From: NORP110 sp051251595 | GTDB lineage: Bacteria; Pseudomonadota; Alphaproteobacteria; Rhodobacterales; Rhodobacteraceae | NCBI GenBank assembly: GCA_051251595.1 | Contig: JBPOFA010000003.1 | Span: forward strand, 310,001-374,000 | Direction of reading: 5' to 3' | DNA: 64,000 nt | Shown: in pieces, positions 50,492 to 59,517 of the stretch | Layout: each line of letters starts with the position of its first letter | Position numbering within the stretch: position 1 is the stretch's first letter | Program-made: the position numbers and the translations under genes | The notes under the pieces: generated by a model | What the model was told of the DNA's origin: nothing | Seen by the model: only the letters and a program-made list of their open reading frames with translations | Databases searched by the model: none

Positions 50492-51628
50492 TTACGCCAA
50501 TTCCCCCAAGCTTGCAGGGTTGAACCCCTGCAATTCGGCGCTTTTGCCGTCGCGGATTTTCAACGGCCAGTCGGAATTCGCGATCATAGCGCGACCCACT
50601 GCGATCAGGTCGAATTCTTCACGCTCTAACCGTTTGAGCAAGGCGTCGATTTCCGTGCTTTGCGAGGTTTCGCCGCCAAAGGCCGCAAGGAACTCACCCG
50701 ACAGCCCGACAGAGCCGACGCTGACCGTGGCCTTGCCCGTCAGTTTCTTGGTCCAGCCAGCAAAGTTCAACCCCTCTGCGCCGTCCAGATCGGGGAATTC
50801 CGGTTCCCAGAACCGACGTTGTGAGCAATGGAACACATCTACCCCGGCCTCTGCCAATGGGGTGAGCCATGCTTCCATTTCCGCAGGGGTCTTGGCCAGT
50901 TGAACAGCGTAATCCTGCTGTTTCCATTGGCTCAGCCGCAGGAAGACGGGAAAGTCTGGGCCCACGGCGGCGCGAATGGCCTTGATGATCTCTGTGGCGA
51001 AACGAGAGCGTTCGACAAGCGTGGCGCCGCCATATGCGTCGTCGCGTTGATTGGTCGCGGCCCAGAAAAACTGGTCAATGAGGTAACCATGCGCGCCGTG
51101 GATTTCGGTCATGTCAAAGCCAAGGCGTTTTGCGTCTGCGGCGGCGCGGGCAAAGGCCGAAATCGTGTCGGCGATATCCGCTTCGGTCATCACGTGATCG
51201 AGCTTGGCGTCGGGGCCGGCACGTCCTGAGGGGCTTTCATAGCCGGACTCAGGTTTCCATTCCGTTGGCCCAGGGGCTGCGCCAACATGCCATATCTGTG
51301 GGCCCATGCGACCGCCTGCGGCATGCACCGCATCAATCACATGTTTCCAGCCGTCAAGCGCGGCGTCACCGTGAAAGAACGGAACACCGGGCAGGTTGCG
51401 TGCACCGGGTCTGTCGATGACGGTGCCTTCGGACAGGATCAAGCCAGCGCCGCCTTCGGCGCGACGTTGGTAATAGGTGGCATTGGCCGGGCCGGGGATG
51501 CCATCCGGGGCCATGCCCCGTGTCATGGGGGCCATGACGATCCGGTTCTTAAGGCTCAGATTTCCCAATTGGAAAGGTGTAAAAAGGGAAGAAGTGTCTG
51601 TTGTTTGGGAGGGTTGGGGGGATGACAT
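50492..51628 (-). CDS. Old Yellow Enzyme family ene-reductase
   Basis: 378 residues, TIM barrel with FMN. FTPFQLGNLSLKNRIVMAPM at the N-terminus, PQIWHVGAAPG, FDMTEIHGAHGYLIDQFFWA (His/His/Asn region), and the C-terminal DLIAVGRAMIANSDWPLK that binds FMN phosphate. It lacks the added FeS/NADPH half of dienoyl-CoA reductase. It would reduce electrophilic alkenes or nitro compounds with NADPH. AGGAGCCAATT precedes the ATG. Confidence 0.9.
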   Translation of the reverse strand: MSSPQPSQTTDTSSLFTPFQLGNLSLKNRIVMAPMTRGMAPDGIPGPANATYYQRRAEGGAGLILSEGTVIDRPGARNLPGVPFFHGDAALDGWKHVIDAVHAAGGRMGPQIWHVGAAPGPTEWKPESGYESPSGRAGPDAKLDHVMTEADIADTISAFARAAADAKRLGFDMTEIHGAHGYLIDQFFWAATNQRDDAYGGATLVERSRFATEIIKAIRAAVGPDFPVFLRLSQWKQQDYAVQLAKTPAEMEAWLTPLAEAGVDVFHCSQRRFWEPEFPDLDGAEGLNFAGWTKKLTGKATVSVGSVGLSGEFLAAFGGETSQSTEIDALLKRLEREEFDLIAVGRAMIANSDWPLKIRDGKSAELQGFNPASLGELA

Positions 51629-51751
51629 AATTGGCTCCTGAAAACTATATGAGCCAAAGATATGGTTCAAATATCCGCTTTCAATGAGGAACCAAATGAT
51701 CACTAGGGCACAAAAATGAAACCTTGGGGTGACGCGCGGGTTTGACGGGTT

Positions 51752-52573
51752 TTAGCCCAGTTCTAAGGTCGCGACGGCGTAGAATTCTGGGGGGCTGCCT
51801 TGGGGTGGGGGGCCTTTGACCATGCGTGCTGTGTGAAAGCTGGGTTCGAAGGACAGGCTTTCCAGAAGTGCTGCGAGCCTTGGGCTTTGCGCGGGGACGT
51901 CGATGTAGATCGGGCCGGTGGCCCACCTGTTGGGCGCAGCGCCGAGAAGGGCCCGTGCCGTGTGCGCATCCGGGGCGTAGAACGGCCCGATCTTTAAACC
52001 GTCGCCGCATTGCCGGAATGTGGCAAAGGCGGCGGGGTTTTCCTGTAGGATCACGGTTTGGCGCGTCTCTGTTTCGCGGAACCAGGCCGATGTGAAAGTC
52101 GATCTGGTATGGCCTACAGACCGCGCGTCTGCTGCGATGAGGGTCGGGAGGTCGGCCTGTTGGGCTGGGCGCGTCACGTCTGAGGGTGCGGGCGCAAAGC
52201 CACGATACCGGGTTGTGCCGCCGGTCGCGACAAAGCCTGATTTTGCGTAATTGGCCTGTTGGTCTGGCACGCCGTCCAGCGACACGCTGCGCCCGCCCGC
52301 ATGGGCCAGTGCGGCTTGCCAGAGCGCGAGACCGTGGCCCTGACCGCGAAATTCTGGACGGCAGATGTAGAGCCCGAGAAATGCGTGTTCCTGGTCATGG
52401 TTGACGACAGAAATTGCGGCAGCGGGCTGGCCGTTGATTTCGGACAGAAAGAACCCGTCCGGGTCGGCGGCAAAGAATGCAGCGGCGTCGTCCAGGCCCG
52501 GATTCCAGCCTTCGTCTTTGGTCCAGTCCAGCACCATCGCCAGTTGCTGCACTGTCATGGGTGTAACGTTCAT
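51752..52573 (-). CDS. GNAT acetyltransferase, two-domain (YitH type)
   Basis: 273 residues. The N-terminal GNAT unit has FLSEINGQPAAAISVVNHDQ, LGLYICRPEFRGQGHGLALW (acetyl-CoA loop RGQGHG near 95) and LDGVPDQQANYAKSGF. The C-terminal half (from about 140) matches the second acetyltransferase-like domain of YitH-type proteins (PDAHTARALLGAAPNRWATG). It overlaps the end of the GntR gene by four bases, so it is co-translated with that regulator. The acceptor is unknown but may be a substrate or intermediate of the regulated pathway. Confidence 0.83.
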   Translation of the reverse strand: MNVTPMTVQQLAMVLDWTKDEGWNPGLDDAAAFFAADPDGFFLSEINGQPAAAISVVNHDQEHAFLGLYICRPEFRGQGHGLALWQAALAHAGGRSVSLDGVPDQQANYAKSGFVATGGTTRYRGFAPAPSDVTRPAQQADLPTLIAADARSVGHTRSTFTSAWFRETETRQTVILQENPAAFATFRQCGDGLKIGPFYAPDAHTARALLGAAPNRWATGPIYIDVPAQSPRLAALLESLSFEPSFHTARMVKGPPPQGSPPEFYAVATLELG

Positions 52574-53274
52574 CGGGACAAGGCATCCTTGAGGCTGCGG
52601 CCCTTGGTTTTCTTTTCGCTGAGGTCCAGCGCGGAATGCAGATCGACAAGGTGGCTGCGCATCAGGTCCTGGGCTGTGGTGCTGTCGCCATTGGCAATCG
52701 CGTCGACAAGGGCGTGGTGGGCGTGGCGTTCGCACAGGGCGCTTTCGCGGCCCCAGTAAAGCGCGATGATCAGAGAGGAGCGGGCGATCAGCTCTTCGAT
52801 AAAGGCGGCAATCGTGTGTTGGTTGGCGATCCGCGCGATTTCGATATGGAACAGGCCGGACAGGTGCAGCGCGGCGCCATTGTCAGAATTCGCCAGGGCG
52901 ACATGTTCGTCTTCGATGTGGCGATACAACAGTTTGACGTCGGATTTGGTGGCGCGGGCGGCGGCGCGATGTGCGGTGCGTGGTTCAATCAATTCGCGCG
53001 CTTCGAACACCTCATGGGCCTCGCGCACGGTCGGTTGGGCGACAAAAGCCCCGCGATTGCGGTGAATTTCGACCAGTTGCTGGTGATTAAGGGTGCGCAG
53101 GGCCGCGCGGATGATGGTGCGTGAGACGCCAAAGATCTCTCCCAATTCGTCTTCGCCAAGCTTGGTGCCCGGTGAAATGCGGTGCTGGTGGACGGCCAAT
53201 GTGATCGATTCTGCGATCTCATCGGCGTGCATTGTGCCCTTGTTGGGAAGCGGTTTTCGAAATGTTTTGTTCAT
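52570..53274 (-). CDS. GntR family regulator, FadR (FCD) subgroup
   Basis: 234 residues. The winged helix reads LGEDELGEIFGVSRTIIRAA (about 40-59) and HQQLVEIHRNRGAFVAQPTV. The FCD ligand domain from about 80 has AREL near 91 and the His/Asp residues that hold a metal in this group (SGLFHIEIARIANQHTIAAF; HHALVDAI). It is divergent to an ABC importer operon whose promoter region has an ATTGTATACAAT palindrome. Probably the local repressor, relieved by the imported acid. The Met at 53274 was preferred over one four codons upstream. Confidence 0.88.
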   Translation of the reverse strand: MNKTFRKPLPNKGTMHADEIAESITLAVHQHRISPGTKLGEDELGEIFGVSRTIIRAALRTLNHQQLVEIHRNRGAFVAQPTVREAHEVFEARELIEPRTAHRAAARATKSDVKLLYRHIEDEHVALANSDNGAALHLSGLFHIEIARIANQHTIAAFIEELIARSSLIIALYWGRESALCERHAHHALVDAIANGDSTTAQDLMRSHLVDLHSALDLSEKKTKGRSLKDALSR

Positions 53275-53343
53275 AATGACTATCAATGGCAGATGCTTTG
53301 AACCGGCTCAACCCGCTGTGGGCTGTACGGGATTTTATGTCAG

Positions 53344-53355
53344 ATTGTATACAAT
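53344..53355. promoter_or_regulatory. GntR-type operator palindrome
   Basis: ATTGTATACAAT is a perfect 12-bp palindrome in the gap between gntR and the ABC operon, 70 bases from the GntR start. The TTGTATACAA form is the usual operator shape of FadR-subgroup regulators of the VanR kind. Confidence 0.7.
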
Positions 53356-53495
53356 AATGTGCCCGATATTGCACCGCTTTCGAATTTTTGGGCCTGTTTT
53401 TTGAGCATCCGCAGTTTTTGGCGGTGCCGCTTGTCGGGAATCCTTTCCGTTTGACGGTCCGCACGCCTTGCTGAGTGAAACGCAGCGGGGGTTTC

Positions 53496-54482
53496 ATGGA
53501 GAGTGTCAGCAAAGAACTTGAGCTGGTGAATGTCACAAAGCGGTACGGAACGACCGTTGCGGTGGATGCTGTCAGCCATCATTTCAAGCCTGGGTCTTAC
53601 GCCTGTTTGCTGGGGCCTTCGGGCTGTGGCAAGTCCTCGACCCTGCGGATGATCGCCGGGCATGAGAGCGTGACCGAAGGCGCGATTTTGTTGGGCGCGC
53701 GGGACATTTCCCAACTGCCCCCGGCCAAGCGCGGCACGGCGATGATGTTTCAGAACTACGCGTTGTTTCCCCATTTGAGCGTTGCTGAAAACGTCGCCTT
53801 TAGCCTGAAGATGAAGGGCGTGCCGCGGCCAGAGCGGATGACCAAGGCGGGCGAGATGCTGGAGCTGGTGGATCTTTCGCCATTGGCGGATCGTTTGCCC
53901 GATCAGTTGTCGGGCGGGCAGCAACAGCGGGTTGCTTTGGCGCGCGCATTGATCACGCGGCCGCAGGCTTTGTTGCTGGATGAGCCGCTGTCCGCGCTGG
54001 ACCCGTTCCTGCGCATTCGCATGCGCACAGAGTTGAAAAAGCTGCAGCGCGAGCTGGGCATCAGTTTTCTGCATGTGACGCATGGGCAGGACGAGGCTTT
54101 GGCGCTGGCCGATGAGATCGTGCTGATGAACAACGCCGTGATTGAACAGGCCGGTCCTGCGCGTGACGTGTTCAATGCGCCCAAGACTGCGTTTGTGGCC
54201 CAGTTCATGGGCGGACATAATGTGATTGATCTGGCCGATGGAAAATTCGCTGTACGCTCTGACGCGGTGCGGCTGACGGATCAAGGCGGGGGCAAAATGG
54301 ATGCCCATGTCAAAGCCGTCGAGTATCAGGGCAGCTTTGTCTCTGTGCTGGCCAAGATCGCTGGTGATCAAGAGATCACCGCGCATCTGCCGGAATCCGA
54401 ATTCTTTACCACCCCACGCAACCCGGGCGACCCGATTGGTCTGATCTGGGAGCGGGATCAACTCCACCAACTGGAAACATAA
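53496..54482 (+). CDS. ABC importer ATP-binding protein (spermidine/putrescine-type)
   Basis: 328 residues: Walker A LLGPSGCGKSSTLRMIAG near 38, Q-loop MMFQNYALFPHLSV, signature LSGGQQQRVALARAL, Walker B ALLLDEPLSALDPFLR, H-loop HVTHGQDEALALAD, and a C-terminal TOBE-like part from about 235. It energises the two permeases encoded below. A GTG at 53475 is in frame, but GGGGGTTTC before the ATG at 53496 decides the start. First gene of a five-gene operon. Confidence 0.92.
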   Translation: MESVSKELELVNVTKRYGTTVAVDAVSHHFKPGSYACLLGPSGCGKSSTLRMIAGHESVTEGAILLGARDISQLPPAKRGTAMMFQNYALFPHLSVAENVAFSLKMKGVPRPERMTKAGEMLELVDLSPLADRLPDQLSGGQQQRVALARALITRPQALLLDEPLSALDPFLRIRMRTELKKLQRELGISFLHVTHGQDEALALADEIVLMNNAVIEQAGPARDVFNAPKTAFVAQFMGGHNVIDLADGKFAVRSDAVRLTDQGGGKMDAHVKAVEYQGSFVSVLAKIAGDQEITAHLPESEFFTTPRNPGDPIGLIWERDQLHQLET

Positions 54483-54503
54483 GCTACCGACACGGAGGAA
54501 CAC

Positions 54504-55763
54504 ATGTCGAAACTATCAAGAAGAAGTCTGCTGAAAACTGGGGCTGCTGCCGTCGGCGCCAGCACTTTGGGCGCACCGATGGTGTGGGCGCAAAACATCA
54601 AAGACGTCACCTTGCGCCAGTTTGGCACCGGGGTTTCGAACCTCAACGAGGTTGCGCAGAAGGTTAAGGAAGACCTTGGGTTCACTCTTGAAATGACAGC
54701 TCTGGATTCAGACAGCGTGACACAGCGTGCGGCCACACAGCCCAACAGCTTTGACATTGCGGATATTGAATACTGGATCTGTAAGAAGGTTTGGCCAACG
54801 GGCAACCTTCAGGCGATGGATACATCCAAGATCAAGAATTACGACAAGATCGTCGGGATTTTCCGCAGTGGGAAACTGACCCCTGAAAGCGTCATTGCCC
54901 AGGGCACCGCGCCCAGCACGGTTGGGTTCACATCCGGTCCGGATGGCACCGATTTCGTTCAGGAAGAATCCGGCTGGATGACCTTGATCCCGACGATTTA
55001 CAACGCCGATACGCTTGGCATTCGCCCCGACCTGATCAATCGGCCGATCAACAACTGGTCAGAGCTGCTGAACCCTGAATTCAAGGGCAAAGCCTCTATC
55101 CTGGATATTTCGTCCATCGGTATCATGGACATGGCCATGGTTGTAGAATCCATGGGGGAATACAAATACCCAGACAAGGGCAACATGACCAAAGAAGAGA
55201 TCGATATGACCATCGGTATCTTCACCGAAGCCAAGCAAAACGGCCAGTTCCGGTCCTTCTGGAAGTCCTTTGACGAAAGCGTCAACCTGATGGCGTCGGG
55301 TGAGGTTGTTATTCAGTCCATGTGGTCTCCGGCGATTACAGCGGTGAAGTCCAAGGGCATTCCTTGTGTCTATCAGCCGCTGGAAGAAGGCTATCGCAGC
55401 TGGGGTGGCGGCATTGGCCTGTCGGCTGCTTTGACAGGGCTAGAGCGTGACGCAGCCTATGAATACATCAACTGGTATCTCGACGGTTGGGTCGGCGGCT
55501 TCCTGATGCGTCAGGGCTATTATTCTGCGGTTCCGGAAACCTCAAAGAACTACATGTCCGAAAATGAATGGGGCTATTGGTTCGAGGGCAAAGAAGCCAC
55601 TGACACAATCACCAACCCGTTTGGCGATCCATTGGCCCAGGCCGGTGAAGTGCGTGATGGCGGGTCATTCAATGAACGCATGGGCGCTGTGGCGTGCTGG
55701 AACTCTGTCATGGATGAAAACCAGTACATGGTGCGCAAATGGAATGAGTTCATTGCGTCATAA
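54504..55763 (+). CDS. ABC importer substrate-binding protein, Tat-exported
   Basis: 419 residues of the PotD-like extracellular solute-binding family. The N-terminus MSKLSRRSLLKTGAAAVGAS has a twin-arginine motif (RRSLLK) and cleavage is likely after MVWAQ near 31, so the protein is folded before export. Mature stretches include VTLRQFGTGVSNLNEVAQKV and LMASGEVVIQSMWSPAITAV near 265. It is longer than PotD (about 350), and the bound ligand is not readable. CGGAGGAACAC precedes the ATG. Confidence 0.9.
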   Translation: MSKLSRRSLLKTGAAAVGASTLGAPMVWAQNIKDVTLRQFGTGVSNLNEVAQKVKEDLGFTLEMTALDSDSVTQRAATQPNSFDIADIEYWICKKVWPTGNLQAMDTSKIKNYDKIVGIFRSGKLTPESVIAQGTAPSTVGFTSGPDGTDFVQEESGWMTLIPTIYNADTLGIRPDLINRPINNWSELLNPEFKGKASILDISSIGIMDMAMVVESMGEYKYPDKGNMTKEEIDMTIGIFTEAKQNGQFRSFWKSFDESVNLMASGEVVIQSMWSPAITAVKSKGIPCVYQPLEEGYRSWGGGIGLSAALTGLERDAAYEYINWYLDGWVGGFLMRQGYYSAVPETSKNYMSENEWGYWFEGKEATDTITNPFGDPLAQAGEVRDGGSFNERMGAVACWNSVMDENQYMVRKWNEFIAS

Positions 55764-55769
55764 GTAAAG

Positions 55770-55798
55770 AACGGGGCGCGGTCTGACTGCGCCCCGTT
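55770..55798 (+). promoter_or_regulatory. Intercistronic stem-loop between binding protein and permease genes
   Basis: AACGGGGCGC (55770-55779) and GCGCCCCGTT (55789-55798) form ten perfect pairs around a nine-base loop, six bases after the binding-protein stop. It is followed by GATCTGTCT, not a U tract. It probably stabilises the upstream message so that the binding protein is made in excess. Confidence 0.7.
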
Positions 55799-55816
55799 GA
55801 TCTGTCTGGATACCCC

Positions 55817-56680
55817 ATGGAACGTCTTTCAAAGAATAGCGCCCTAAGCGGCCTGCTGATGGTTTCGCCATTGATCGCCGTGCTTGTGGTGTTTCTGGTG
55901 CTTCCGATTGCGTTGATCGTTGTGGTCAGCTTTTGGCGCGCGACAGAGTTTTCGATCATCCCGGCCTTTGTCTGGGAAAACTACGAGTTTTTGTTTGGAT
56001 CCCATGTCACTTACAAGGTGTTCCTGAACACGTTCAAATATGCGGTGATCACCTGGGCCTTTACGGTGTCGATCGGCTTTACCGTTGCGTATTTTCTGGC
56101 CTTCCATGTGCGCAGCCAGACATGGCAGATCGCGCTGTTTTTATTGTGCACGATCCCGTTCTGGACATCGAATATCATTCGGATGATTTCCTGGATCCCT
56201 TTTCTGGGGCGCAACGGGCTTGCCAATTCTATGCTGATGTCCTGGGGCGTTATTGATGAACCGGTTGAGTGGCTATTGTTCAGTGATTTTTCGGTGATCC
56301 TGGCCTTTGTGCATCTTTACACGCTGTTCATGGTGGTCCCGATTTTCAACACGATGATGCGGATCGACAAGTCTTTGGTTGAGGCGGCACGGGATGGTGG
56401 TGCGAACGGGATGCAGATCCTGTGGAATGTCATCATCCCGCTGACCAAGCCCGGCATTATGATCGGCACGATCTTTGTGGTGACGCTGGTGATGGGCGAT
56501 TTCATCACGGTGCGTTTTATGTCCGGCAGCCAGTCGGCGAATGTGGGGCGGTTGATTTCCAATGACATTGCGTTGCTGCAATACCCCTCGGCCAGTGCCA
56601 CGGCCGTGATCCTGTTGATCACCGTTTTGATGGTGATTGGGATCATGCTGCGCTTTGTTGATATTCGAAAGGAATTGTGA
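55817..56680 (+). CDS. ABC importer permease 1 (PotB-like)
   Basis: 287 residues with six membrane helices. The ATPase-contact loop (EAA motif) reads LVEAARDGGANGMQILWNVI near 190. MVSPLIAVLVVFLVLPIALI is the first helix. It pairs with the next permease to form the membrane pore. The stop overlaps the next start by one base (TGATG). Confidence 0.92.
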   Translation: MERLSKNSALSGLLMVSPLIAVLVVFLVLPIALIVVVSFWRATEFSIIPAFVWENYEFLFGSHVTYKVFLNTFKYAVITWAFTVSIGFTVAYFLAFHVRSQTWQIALFLLCTIPFWTSNIIRMISWIPFLGRNGLANSMLMSWGVIDEPVEWLLFSDFSVILAFVHLYTLFMVVPIFNTMMRIDKSLVEAARDGGANGMQILWNVIIPLTKPGIMIGTIFVVTLVMGDFITVRFMSGSQSANVGRLISNDIALLQYPSASATAVILLITVLMVIGIMLRFVDIRKEL

Positions 56681-57519
56681 TGGAGCCGCGGTCCCGGTCT
56701 TTCTATCTGCTTGCCACGTTCTTTTGTGTGTTCTTGCTGTTCCTCTATGGCCCGACAATCACCATTGGCATCCTGTCCTTTCAGGGCCCAAAGGGCGGGT
56801 TGACCTTTCCGATGAATGGCACCTCTTTTCACTGGTTCCGGGACCTGTTTGAGCAACAGGCCGTGGGCGATATCTGGGGCAGCTTTCGGCGCAGTTTCAT
56901 GCTGGGTTTGATGGTGATGGTGACGACCGTTGTGGTGTCTGTCATGGGCGGGCTGGCGTTTCGTAAACGCTTTCCTGGATCAAACATCCTGTTCTATCTG
57001 ATCATCACATCCCTTGTGATCCCGTCGATCCTGATTTCTCTTGGGGTGGGGCTGTTGTTCAGCCAAAGCGGGATGGAAGTGCATTGGACGACCTCTGGTT
57101 TCGGATCGCAGCTGACTTGGACTTTGCCTTTTGGCTTGCTGATCATGTTTGCGGTCTTCAACCGGTTTGACAAAAGCTATGAAGAAGCCGCCCGGGACCT
57201 CGGCGCGTCCCCCTGGCAGACATTGCGTTATGTGGTGTTGCCGATCATCGGGCCGTCGCTGATCGGCGTGGCGCTGTTCGGCTTCACGCTCAGCTATGAC
57301 GAATTCGCGCGGACCTTGCTGACCTCGGGCAGCTACAACACATTGCCGTTAGAGATCTTCGGCATGACGACGAATGTGACGACCCCGGTGCTTTATGCGC
57401 TTGGCACGCTGACGACGGTGTTTTCCTTTGTGATGATCGGGGTGTTTTTGCTGCTGGCCTGGGGCGCGACACGGCGCAAGGCCAAGGCCGGATCGGACGC
57501 GGGCAAAGGCCTGGTATGA
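56680..57519 (+). CDS. ABC importer permease 2 (PotC-like)
   Basis: 279 residues with six membrane helices; EAA loop YEEAARDLGASPWQTLRYVV near residue 168. AAAGGAATTGTG precedes the ATG. It completes the importer with the ATPase and binding protein and overlaps the racemase gene by four bases (ATGA), which ties that enzyme to the transported compound. Confidence 0.92.
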   Translation: MEPRSRSFYLLATFFCVFLLFLYGPTITIGILSFQGPKGGLTFPMNGTSFHWFRDLFEQQAVGDIWGSFRRSFMLGLMVMVTTVVVSVMGGLAFRKRFPGSNILFYLIITSLVIPSILISLGVGLLFSQSGMEVHWTTSGFGSQLTWTLPFGLLIMFAVFNRFDKSYEEAARDLGASPWQTLRYVVLPIIGPSLIGVALFGFTLSYDEFARTLLTSGSYNTLPLEIFGMTTNVTTPVLYALGTLTTVFSFVMIGVFLLLAWGATRRKAKAGSDAGKGLV

Positions 57520-58151
57520 TCGTCCTCATCAATCCGAACTCTACCGTCTCGATGACCGAGGCGATGGTGCAAACCGTGCGCGCAGACCGGCCGGGGCTGG
57601 TGGTCGAGGGCTGGACCTCTGCCCTGGGGCCAGCGGCGATCCAAGGCGCAGAGGATGGTGATCTTGCCGTGCCTCCGATGCTGGATCTGGTGCAGCAGGC
57701 CAGCGACAAAGGTGCGCGCGCGATCATCATTGGCTGTTTCGACGATACCGGGCTGGACGCAGCGCAGAGCATTGCCAAATGTCCTGTGATCGGGATCGGG
57801 CAGGCGGCCTATCATGTGGCCAGCATGACCAGCACGCGGTTTTCCGTTGTAACCACACTTGCCGTTTCGGTGCCGATCCTAGAAGCCAACGTGAAGGCCT
57901 ATGGGTTGGCCCCGCATCTGGCGCGGGTGCGGGCCAGCGGTGTTCCTGTGCTGGAACTGGAACAAAACCCAGAGGCCGCGATGCAGGCCGTGCTGGACGA
58001 AATCCTGCAGGCAGAGGCCGAAGATGACATTGGGGCCGTCGTGCTGGGCTGTGGCGGCATGGTGCATTTGCCAGAGTTGGTTCGCGAACACACAGAGCTG
58101 CGGCTGATTGACGGGGTGCGTGCGGCAATCGCGGTGGCGGATCTGTTCTGA
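57516..58151 (+). CDS. Asp/Glu/hydantoin racemase family protein
   Basis: 211 residues. LINPNSTVSMTEAMVQTVRA is the N-terminus typical of hydantoin racemase-like proteins. The two catalytic cysteines are in IIGCFDDTGLDAAQ (near 72) and VVLGCGGMVHLPELV (near 177). The superfamily also includes maleate isomerase, AroM and arylmalonate decarboxylase, so racemase is only one option. It is co-translated with the importer, so the imported molecule or a product of it is the probable substrate. Confidence 0.8.
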   Translation: MIVLINPNSTVSMTEAMVQTVRADRPGLVVEGWTSALGPAAIQGAEDGDLAVPPMLDLVQQASDKGARAIIIGCFDDTGLDAAQSIAKCPVIGIGQAAYHVASMTSTRFSVVTTLAVSVPILEANVKAYGLAPHLARVRASGVPVLELEQNPEAAMQAVLDEILQAEAEDDIGAVVLGCGGMVHLPELVREHTELRLIDGVRAAIAVADLF

Positions 58152-58362
58152 CGTCTTAGATCAGCGCACCTGCAGGTGGCTGAGTGCCAACGGCAAAGGC
58201 GGCAACACAAGCGGCGAGGGGGGACCAGCGCAGCGCCCGTCAGAATACCCAGCCCCGGTGCTGTCCATCGCGTTTGATATCGACGAGGCCAGGCCGAACC
58301 TGTTTTTCGCTGATCGCGACCGTCGAGATCAGCAGACCCGCGATTGGTTTAAGGGCCTGCCC
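58152..58362. other. Convergent gap between racemase and Mo-hydroxylase genes
   Basis: 211 bases without a supported gene. No strong terminator hairpin is obvious. A long plus-strand frame that continues from here into the next gene is antisense to it and was rejected. Confidence 0.5.
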
Positions 58363-59517
58363 CTAGCTGCGTTTGAAAAAGTTACTCAGCACAATCCCTG
58401 CCAGCTTCCAAATGCTGACGCCCTTGCTTTTGCGCAGCTCTCCGCCCGAAAGCACTGCGTCGCAATTGGCGATGAATTCCCCAAGCAGATAGTCGACCAA
58501 ACCATTGACCAGTTCAGGTCGATTGAACTGCGCGAGCATGCCTTCAAGCCGAAAGCGAAGGGCTATGTCGAGGTCGGACATCTGGTCGGTCTCGCCGGGT
58601 TGGACGGCGAAGGTCAGCTTGCCCTCGACATTGGATTGACCGCCTTTGTCTTTGCCCTGACCGGACAGATGTCCCTGCCGCGACGTGTCGTCGGTGGTGA
58701 AGGTGCCGTTGCCTTGAAACCGCGCGGTGATCGGGCCAAAGGCCACGGCAACTGTGCCTTCGAACTGGTCGTCATCATGCGAGGTCAATTCGGCCCCCGG
58801 CAGGCAGCGGGCCACGGCGGGCAGGTCACGGAAATGGGCCCAGACCGTCTGGGGCGGGTGCGATACGGACAGGTTGCGCGATACCACTGTCCATCCATCC
58901 TCGACAGAGGAAGTGCCACGGGTGCGGGGCTGGGGTTTTGCCTGTTCTTCTTTGGCTGTGAAAGGGGCAAAGCTGAGCGGTTGCGGTCCGGCGATGGCGT
59001 CTGACGAGGTGGGTGCTTTTGCAAATTCAATGCGCCCGGCGTTGCGATCGGTAATGACCTGAGCAATGGCATTCACAATTCCAACATAACCGGTACAGCG
59101 ACATAGGTTGCCAGACAACTCATGGCGGATGCGGTCGGTGTCGGGCTGGTCCAGACGTTCAGCCAGATCGCGGGCGGTGGCGAGCATGCCGGGTGTGCAA
59201 AACCCGCATTGCAGCGCATGGTGTTGGTGGAAGGCTGCGCGCAGGGCGTCCATCAGAACATCGCCGTTCCAGCCTTCGAGCGTTTGCACAGTGGCCCCGT
59301 CACAATTTGCCGCGAAGGTGAGGCAGGATCTGGCGGGTTTCCCGTCGATCATGACGGTGCAGGCGCCGCAGACCCCTTGTTCGCACCCCAGATGGGTGGC
59401 GGTCAGATCCAGCTTGTCGCGCAACAGTTCTGCCAATTGGGTGCGCGCAGGGACATGGACCGTTTGCTGGGTGCCGTTGACCGTCAGCGTCACAGGAATG
59501 GGGGCGTGTTTTGTCAT
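58363..59517 (-). CDS. Mo-hydroxylase iron-sulfur subunit fused to a CoxG domain
   Basis: 384 residues. Residues 1-165 are the small subunit of a xanthine-dehydrogenase-type enzyme: plant-type [2Fe-2S] cysteines in HLGCEQGVCGACTVMIDG and RSCLTF, and the second cluster in QCGFCTPGMLATARDL and LSGNLCRCTGYVGI. A Pro/Ser linker follows to about 215, then a CoxG/SRPBCC domain (NLSVSHPPQTVWAHFRDL to about 355) with an amphipathic tail ending IVLSNFFKRS. CoxG anchors CO dehydrogenase to the membrane in other bacteria. Here it is covalently joined. Overlaps the FAD-subunit gene by four bases. Confidence 0.9.
   Translation of the reverse strand: MTKHAPIPVTLTVNGTQQTVHVPARTQLAELLRDKLDLTATHLGCEQGVCGACTVMIDGKPARSCLTFAANCDGATVQTLEGWNGDVLMDALRAAFHQHHALQCGFCTPGMLATARDLAERLDQPDTDRIRHELSGNLCRCTGYVGIVNAIAQVITDRNAGRIEFAKAPTSSDAIAGPQPLSFAPFTAKEEQAKPQPRTRGTSSVEDGWTVVSRNLSVSHPPQTVWAHFRDLPAVARCLPGAELTSHDDDQFEGTVAVAFGPITARFQGNGTFTTDDTSRQGHLSGQGKDKGGQSNVEGKLTFAVQPGETDQMSDLDIALRFRLEGMLAQFNRPELVNGLVDYLLGEFIANCDAVLSGGELRKSKGVSIWKLAGIVLSNFFKRS

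Noticed and set aside
53340..54503. 387-codon minus-strand frame antisense to the ABC ATPase
   Set aside because: The ATPase motifs on the plus strand are complete; the antisense product is low complexity in Gln and His.
58108..59004. Long plus-strand frame across the racemase end and into the Mo-hydroxylase FeS gene
   Set aside because: Antisense to clear cysteine motifs of the FeS subunit; its product has no recognisable domain. It arises from GC-rich codon use.
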